Assembly: GCA_009775265.1 (NCBI GenBank)
Contig: VSPG01000003.1
Location: forward strand, 45,448-109,447
Direction of reading: 5' to 3'
Source: Muribaculaceae bacterium
Lineage (GTDB): Bacteria; Bacteroidota; Bacteroidia; Bacteroidales; Muribaculaceae
Length of the DNA: 64,000 nucleotides
A program made the translations under genes and the position numbers. How positions within the stretch are numbered: position 1 is the stretch's first letter; each line of letters opens with the position of its first letter. Below, piece by piece: positions 59,177 to 64,000 of the stretch. The notes beneath the pieces are model-generated. The model was not told the DNA's origin. It saw only the letters and a list, made by a program, of their open reading frames with translations, and did not search any database.

Positions 59177-62100
59177 ATGAACTTCCGCATCCTCCTCACA
59201 GCCATCGCCGCCGCAACCACGGTTGTTGCAGCGGTGGCCGCACCCGCTTCGTCGCGCCTCGCCGAAGGCCGGTGGATAAAAGTAAAGGTCACAAGCGAAG
59301 GCATCCAGCAGATTTCACACCGGCAGCTGCGACAATGGGGTTTCGATGACCCGGCGCGGGTGGGCGTGTACGGCTTCGGAGGCACATCCCTCGCCCACGA
59401 ACGCATCAGCGCGGGAAGCGACGACCTGTGCCCGACACCCGTCATCCACACCCCCGACGGACGCATGCTTTTCTACGGCGACGCCGACCTGCGCTATGAC
59501 CTGCGCGGCTTCGACGCCACCGACAACCACGAGAAAGAGCGCACCCTGGCTTGGCGACGCAACATCTACGACGACGGAGGCTATTACTTCATAGGCGAGG
59601 CCGAAGCCTCCCCCTCCTGCAACATCCCGGCAGCGGCTCCGGCCATGACGTCGTCCATTGTCTACACGGGCCATATACACGTCGACGCCACCGACATAGA
59701 CCTCACGTCGCCATTATCCATGGGCGCAGTCTACTGCGAACGCTCTTTCACCGCCGCCGACCCCTACCGCATCACATTCGCCACCCGCGACCGCGTGGCC
59801 TCCGAAATCCTCGGCGGTACGACGCGCCCCACGCAGATAGGCTACCAGCTGCTTGTGGCCAACGAAGCCGCCATCCTTCCCGGCGCCCTCACCCTGCACC
59901 GCATCGAAGGCCCGGCAGCGGCATTCGTAAGCAAGCAGAGCACCGCGCACATGACAGGGTACACCGTCGAGGAATACGCGCGCCTTTACGGCAGCGTCGA
60001 CTTCTCCCCCAACGACGCCGACATTTCCGGCACGCTCGAAATATCGCGTCCGGCAGCTACAGCGGGCCACACCTACTACATGGACCGCCACGCCCTCGTG
60101 TACCCGCGCCTGAACCGGCTTGCCGACGGCGACGCACAGCTGCTCATGCAATATCCCGTGTCGCAGGCAGGTGCCACGATACGCATATCCGACGCGCGCC
60201 CCTCGCTAAGGCTGTGGGACGTCAGCAATCCTGCGGGCGTAAGCCCGCTAAGCCTCGACTTCGAGGGCACTTGCGCCACTACCGCCATGCCGGCCTCTTT
60301 CAGCCCCGCATCGCCCGGGCGGCTTCTGCTTTTCGACGAGGACGCCGCACATTATGAGCCGGAATTCGCCGGCGAAGTGTCTCTGCAGAACATCCACGCC
60401 GCTCCCGTTCCCGACATGGCCATAATCACCACCGCCGCATGCGAGCCGTACGCCCGCATGCTGGCCGAAGCCCACGAGCGCGTCGACGGCATAAAAGTGG
60501 GCGTGTTCCTGAGCGGACAGGTCTACAACGAATTTTCTTCCGGCGGATGCAATCCGACCGCCTACCGCCGTCTCGCACGCATGTTCCACGACCGCGATCC
60601 TCTCAAGTTCCGCTACCTGCTGCTTATGGGTTCGTCGGACTGGGACCACCGCGGCATCACCACGACCCGTTCCGACGAAAAGCTCGCCATCCACGAGTGC
60701 AACGTGCCCCTTGCACGCCTGTCGCGCAACAGCTGCTACGCATCCGACGCCTTCGCCGGCTGCCTCGACGACATTGCCTTCGAGAACGGCCACCGCGCAA
60801 AAATGACAGTGGCCGTAGGGCGCATCACCGCACGCACCCCGTCCGAAGCCGGCATGATGGTGCAGCGCACCATCGACTATATCGAGACCCCGCCGCCGGC
60901 CGCCGCCCACACGCGCACGCTGATGGTGAGCGCCACCGGCGACAAATACGAGCACTTCGAATATTGCGAGGACATGACCGCCGAAATCGAAAGAACGGAT
61001 GGCGGCTTCGTCATAAGCCGTCTGCCCATGATAGCCTACCCGTCCACAGCGGGAAGTTTCAAAGAAGCCCACCTCCGCCTCAAAGACCACCTCGGCGAGG
61101 GACGCGGACTTCTGGCATTTTTCGGCCATTCCGCACAGGGCAACACACTCGGCTCGGGATTCTATTCCTGCGCAATCGCCGACATACTCGACTACGACGT
61201 GCCCCCGATAGCGCTGCTGGCCACATGCAACGCATTCGCCATAGACCGCGACATCCCGACTCTCGCGCCCACCATGGTGGCAAAACGCGGAGGCGGAGCC
61301 ATCGGCGTGATAGCCGCCTCGCGCAGCGTGTTCTCCGATCACAACCGCACTTTCGCATGTCAGCTGGCCAAAGCCTATGTCACCGCCCGACCCGGCCACA
61401 CCCTGGGCGACATATACCGCACCGCCCACAACTCCGTAGTCAGCATGACATCGTCGGCCCTGTGTTTCAACTCAAAATGTTTCAACCTGTGCGGCGACCC
61501 CGCCGTGCGCATCCCCATAGCCGGAGCGCGTGCAGTGCTCGATGCCGCAGGCAGCGACGGCGCCACGCACGCAGCACAGGGTCTTTCGTCAGTGACTTTC
61601 CGCGGACACATAGAAAATCCCGACGGTACCCCCGACGACACATTCTCCGGCACAGCCGAAATCATAGTCTACGACACTCCTGTGCAAGGTAGCGTGCAGG
61701 TGGCCGACCCCGCAGCACCGGCACCCGAGATAATCATAAGGAACACGCGTATCGCCACCGCCACAGTGCCCGTTTCGGACGGCAAATGGGAGGCTTCGGT
61801 GTTCATACCAGAGTTTTCCAGTCCCGGCAGCGATTACGCCGTAAGCATCGACGCAACCTCTCCCTCAGGCGCAGCCCACGGCTACCGCTCCGACCTGCCG
61901 TCGGCGTCCGAAGCCGCATCGACAGAAGGCCTCGACCCCGCGCCGCCGGCCATCACGGAAATGTACGTCGACAGCCCCGACTTCACAGAAGGAGGCGAGA
62001 CCGGTCCCGACATCATCGTGGCCGCACGCATCTCTGTGCCGCCGACAGGCGTGAACATCAACACAGCGCCTCTTGCCGGCCCCACACGCATCATCCTCGA

Positions 62101-62563
62101 CGGTTCCGACACCCGCAGCAACATATCGGGCTATATGACCGTCGACCCCGCCGACGGCTCGCTTCTGCTGTCAATGCCCTACAGCGGCCTCGCCGAAGGG
62201 CGGCACAGCGTCACACTCTCTGCAGCGAACAATCTCGGGGCTGCCACACAGCGCACCATAGGCTTCACCGTAAGGGCTGCCGCCGGCCATGCCTCCATAG
62301 CCGTGGAGGAGCGCCCCGCTCGCACCTCTGCCACTTTCTCCGTCGAGCACGACCTCGGCGACGGCACCGAGGGCCTGCTCATAATAGAAGACCACACTGG
62401 CTCCACGGTGCGTTCGCAAAGCAGCCTCGCCGGCTGGGACCTCACCGACAACGAAGGCCGTCCCGTGGCATCAGGCGTCTACCGCGCATACGCACTGCTG
62501 CGCAACGGCTTGCGCCGGGCGGCCACAGGGGCGGTAGAAGTAATAGTGCTGCGCAATAAATAG
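59177..62563 (+). CDS. porU: PorU-like C25 family cysteine protease, copy 2 (next to porV)
   Basis: 1128 aa. Signal peptide (FRILLTAIAAATTVVAAVAA), then SRLAEGRWIKVKVTSEGIQQ, a jelly-roll region, and a C25 domain: YLLLMGSSDWDHRG, His651 in AFFGHSAQGN, Cys684 in LLATCNAFAID. C-terminal beta domains end with a CTD-like segment (GRPVASGVYRAYALLRNG). Its place directly before porV is the classic porU-porV order, so this copy is the better PorU candidate. PorU and PorV form the attachment complex that releases and lipid-links T9SS cargo at the cell surface. It differs from copy 1 along most of its length. Confidence 0.85.
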   Translation: MNFRILLTAIAAATTVVAAVAAPASSRLAEGRWIKVKVTSEGIQQISHRQLRQWGFDDPARVGVYGFGGTSLAHERISAGSDDLCPTPVIHTPDGRMLFYGDADLRYDLRGFDATDNHEKERTLAWRRNIYDDGGYYFIGEAEASPSCNIPAAAPAMTSSIVYTGHIHVDATDIDLTSPLSMGAVYCERSFTAADPYRITFATRDRVASEILGGTTRPTQIGYQLLVANEAAILPGALTLHRIEGPAAAFVSKQSTAHMTGYTVEEYARLYGSVDFSPNDADISGTLEISRPAATAGHTYYMDRHALVYPRLNRLADGDAQLLMQYPVSQAGATIRISDARPSLRLWDVSNPAGVSPLSLDFEGTCATTAMPASFSPASPGRLLLFDEDAAHYEPEFAGEVSLQNIHAAPVPDMAIITTAACEPYARMLAEAHERVDGIKVGVFLSGQVYNEFSSGGCNPTAYRRLARMFHDRDPLKFRYLLLMGSSDWDHRGITTTRSDEKLAIHECNVPLARLSRNSCYASDAFAGCLDDIAFENGHRAKMTVAVGRITARTPSEAGMMVQRTIDYIETPPPAAAHTRTLMVSATGDKYEHFEYCEDMTAEIERTDGGFVISRLPMIAYPSTAGSFKEAHLRLKDHLGEGRGLLAFFGHSAQGNTLGSGFYSCAIADILDYDVPPIALLATCNAFAIDRDIPTLAPTMVAKRGGGAIGVIAASRSVFSDHNRTFACQLAKAYVTARPGHTLGDIYRTAHNSVVSMTSSALCFNSKCFNLCGDPAVRIPIAGARAVLDAAGSDGATHAAQGLSSVTFRGHIENPDGTPDDTFSGTAEIIVYDTPVQGSVQVADPAAPAPEIIIRNTRIATATVPVSDGKWEASVFIPEFSSPGSDYAVSIDATSPSGAAHGYRSDLPSASEAASTEGLDPAPPAITEMYVDSPDFTEGGETGPDIIVAARISVPPTGVNINTAPLAGPTRIILDGSDTRSNISGYMTVDPADGSLLLSMPYSGLAEGRHSVTLSAANNLGAATQRTIGFTVRAAAGHASIAVEERPARTSATFSVEHDLGDGTEGLLIIEDHTGSTVRSQSSLAGWDLTDNEGRPVASGVYRAYALLRNGLRRAATGAVEVIVLRNK

Positions 62564-62608
62564 ACCGCGAGGCCGTTATAATAGCGACATGCCCATTAAA
62601 AAACCGAG

Positions 62609-63808
62609 ATGAAAACAACGCTACGATACATACTCGCCGCAGCCATATGCCTTGCGGCATCCACAGCGGCCCTCGCACAGAAAAACGAGTTCAACCCCGT
62701 GCAGACAGGCGTGACATCGCTCAACATCGCCCCCGACGCGCGCGGAGCCGCCATGGGCGACCTCGGAGCCGCCACCGAGCCCGACGCCTATTCGCAATAC
62801 TGGAATCCGTCGAAATACGCTTTCGCCTACAGCAACGCCGCCGTGTCGCTCAGCTACACCCCGTGGATGCGCAAGCTCGTCAACGACATCTTTCTGGCCG
62901 ACGTGGCCGGCTACTGGAAACTCGGCAGCGGCGACAACCAGGCACTGAGCGCATCGCTGCGCTACTTCTCCCTCGGCGAATTCGTGAGCAACTCCGGCGA
63001 TGGCGCTGCGGCCGAAAGCCTCAACCCCTACGAAATGGCATTCGACATAGGATATTCTCGCAAACTCAGCGAGAAATACTCCATGGGTGTCGTGTTCCGC
63101 TACAGCTACACCGACCTCGGCTTCAGCGACAGCTATGCCGGCGACAACAACACAGGGGCATCGGCATTCTCCGCCGACATTTCCGGCTACTTCACCACCT
63201 ACCCCATAATCGGGCGCAACGAATGCCAGTGGTCATGGGGATGGAACATCAGCAACGTGGGTTCGAAAGTCAACCTGCAGAACGGCGAGAACCCCGCGTT
63301 CCTGCCCACAAACCTTAAGATAGGCACATCTTTCACATTCCCGCTGGCCGACTACCACAACCTCATGCTCGGACTCGACCTCAACAAGCTGCTCGTGCCC
63401 ACACGTCCGCGCGAAAGCGACTACGACATGAATTCCACGGAAGGGCAGCAGCAATACCTCGACGCCATGCAGGACTGGCGCGACATGTCCAGCATCACCG
63501 GCATCTTCAAGAGCTTCAGCGACGCACCGGGCGGAATGAAGGAAGAACTCCGTGAAATCAGCGTATCTTTAGGCGCCGAATACAGCTACAACAACCAGTT
63601 CTTCGCCCGCGCGGGCTACTACTACGAAAACGAATTCAAAGGCGGCCGCAACTATTTCGCCGTCGGAGCAGGCTTCGCGCTGAACGTGCTCCGCCTCGAC
63701 GCGTCCTACATGATGGCCACCGCGCAGAACTCGCCTCTCGACCAGACCCTGCGTTTCTCGCTCACCTTCGACATGGAAGGCCTCAAAGACATTTTCGGAC
63801 GCAGATAA
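62609..63808 (+). CDS. porV: T9SS outer-membrane protein PorV (LptO/PG27 family)
   Basis: 399 aa. Signal peptide (RYILAAAICLAASTAALAQ) and a FadL-like 14-strand barrel: the early SLNIAPDARGAAMGDLGAAT and DAYSQYWNPSKYAF are the family signature. PorV takes substrates from the Sov translocon and shuttles them to PorU. Start 45 nt after porU; ispF follows 4 nt after the stop. Ends in a barrel strand FSLTFDMEGLKDIFGRR. Confidence 0.93.
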   Translation: MKTTLRYILAAAICLAASTAALAQKNEFNPVQTGVTSLNIAPDARGAAMGDLGAATEPDAYSQYWNPSKYAFAYSNAAVSLSYTPWMRKLVNDIFLADVAGYWKLGSGDNQALSASLRYFSLGEFVSNSGDGAAAESLNPYEMAFDIGYSRKLSEKYSMGVVFRYSYTDLGFSDSYAGDNNTGASAFSADISGYFTTYPIIGRNECQWSWGWNISNVGSKVNLQNGENPAFLPTNLKIGTSFTFPLADYHNLMLGLDLNKLLVPTRPRESDYDMNSTEGQQQYLDAMQDWRDMSSITGIFKSFSDAPGGMKEELREISVSLGAEYSYNNQFFARAGYYYENEFKGGRNYFAVGAGFALNVLRLDASYMMATAQNSPLDQTLRFSLTFDMEGLKDIFGRR

Positions 63809-63812
63809 CACG

Positions 63813-64000
63813 ATGAACATAACAGACATACGCATAGGAAACGGATTCGACGTGCACCGCCTTGTCGAAGGCCGGCGCTGCATCATCTGCGGCGTGGACA
63901 TCCCCCACACACGCGGCCTCCTCGGCCACAGCGACGCCGACGTGGCGCTCCACGCGCTTGCCGACGCCATTCTCGGTGCGCTCGCCATGCGCGACATAGG
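63813..64000 (+). CDS. ispF: 2-C-methyl-D-erythritol 2,4-cyclodiphosphate synthase (3' truncated by window end)
   Basis: The first 62 residues are present. Metal ligands Asp and His are in GNGFDVHRL, and the conserved GHSDADVALHALADAILGA block with the third ligand follows. IspF makes the cyclic diphosphate of the MEP isoprenoid pathway. Start ATG 63813 is 4 nt after the porV stop. The gene continues beyond the window. Confidence 0.95.
   Translation, partial: MNITDIRIGNGFDVHRLVEGRRCIICGVDIPHTRGLLGHSDADVALHALADAILGALAMRDI

Overview
The window is a chromosomal segment of a Bacteroidota member, most likely order Bacteroidales and plausibly a GC-rich Muribaculaceae-type gut commensal. The evidence is a recurrent Bacteroidota -7 promoter box (TAnnTTTG) upstream of many genes, a gingipain/PorU-PorV type IX secretion (T9SS) locus, Bacteroidales-type proteins (DUF6242-like and DUF6089-like families, C10 streptopain-like lipoprotein proteases, CarboxypepD_reg/TonB receptor, Bacteroidota Rex), and a GC-rich coding style broken only by two AT-rich islands. 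Genus assignment is inference; there is no rRNA in the window.

Layout. 1-9652 (+): a truncated secreted protein with a T9SS-type tail, then a housekeeping run: cyclophilin lipoprotein, M16 peptidase, YraN, M24 aminopeptidase, gamma carbonic anhydrase, orphan histidine kinase, and a ptb-buk pair. 9757-17213 (-): carboxylesterase, acyl-CoA synthetase, SLC13 permease, recO and an Fsr-type MFS pump. 17283-18940 (+): lrgA-lrgB, then rpsT sandwiched between two identical tRNA-Glu genes. 19159-21099: an AT-rich C10 protease gene broken by an in-frame stop just after its lipobox, followed by a partner lipoprotein. 21193-27308: ferritin (-), a secreted lamin-tail-like protein, a zinc metallopeptidase overlapping ribD, and a DUF6242-like lipoprotein. 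27584-29492: a second, intact copy of the C10 protease/partner pair. 29669-34979: outer-membrane biogenesis cluster (DUF6089-like barrel, uppS, bamA, two OmpH/Skp chaperones). 35126-39769 (-): an orphan phage-structural cassette (58-aa leader protein, capsid, connector, portal, three small genes) with its own promoters but no terminase, tail, lysis or integrase gene. 39919-42788: a candidate small RNA, a large secreted adhesin-like protein, and a promoter-dense intergenic region with a possible transposase remnant. 42789-46308 (+): lysS, gpsA and a Rossmann-like protein. 46366-46614: a strong candidate for a structured, 6S-like non-coding RNA. 46652-54495: a membrane-anchored unknown plus phosphoethanolamine-transferase-like enzyme, a His-rich protein with a TonB receptor (probable metal uptake), an aminotransferase and a GH25 lysozyme. 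54538-64000: two PorU-like C25 proteases on either side of rex and an unknown gene, then porV and the start of ispF.

The strongest leads for new biology are the twice-occurring C10 protease plus partner-lipoprotein module, the minimal capsid/portal cassette, and the two unannotated RNA candidates. Several genes appear to be transcribed with almost no 5' leader. All homology statements rest on motif recognition by eye; no database search was run.
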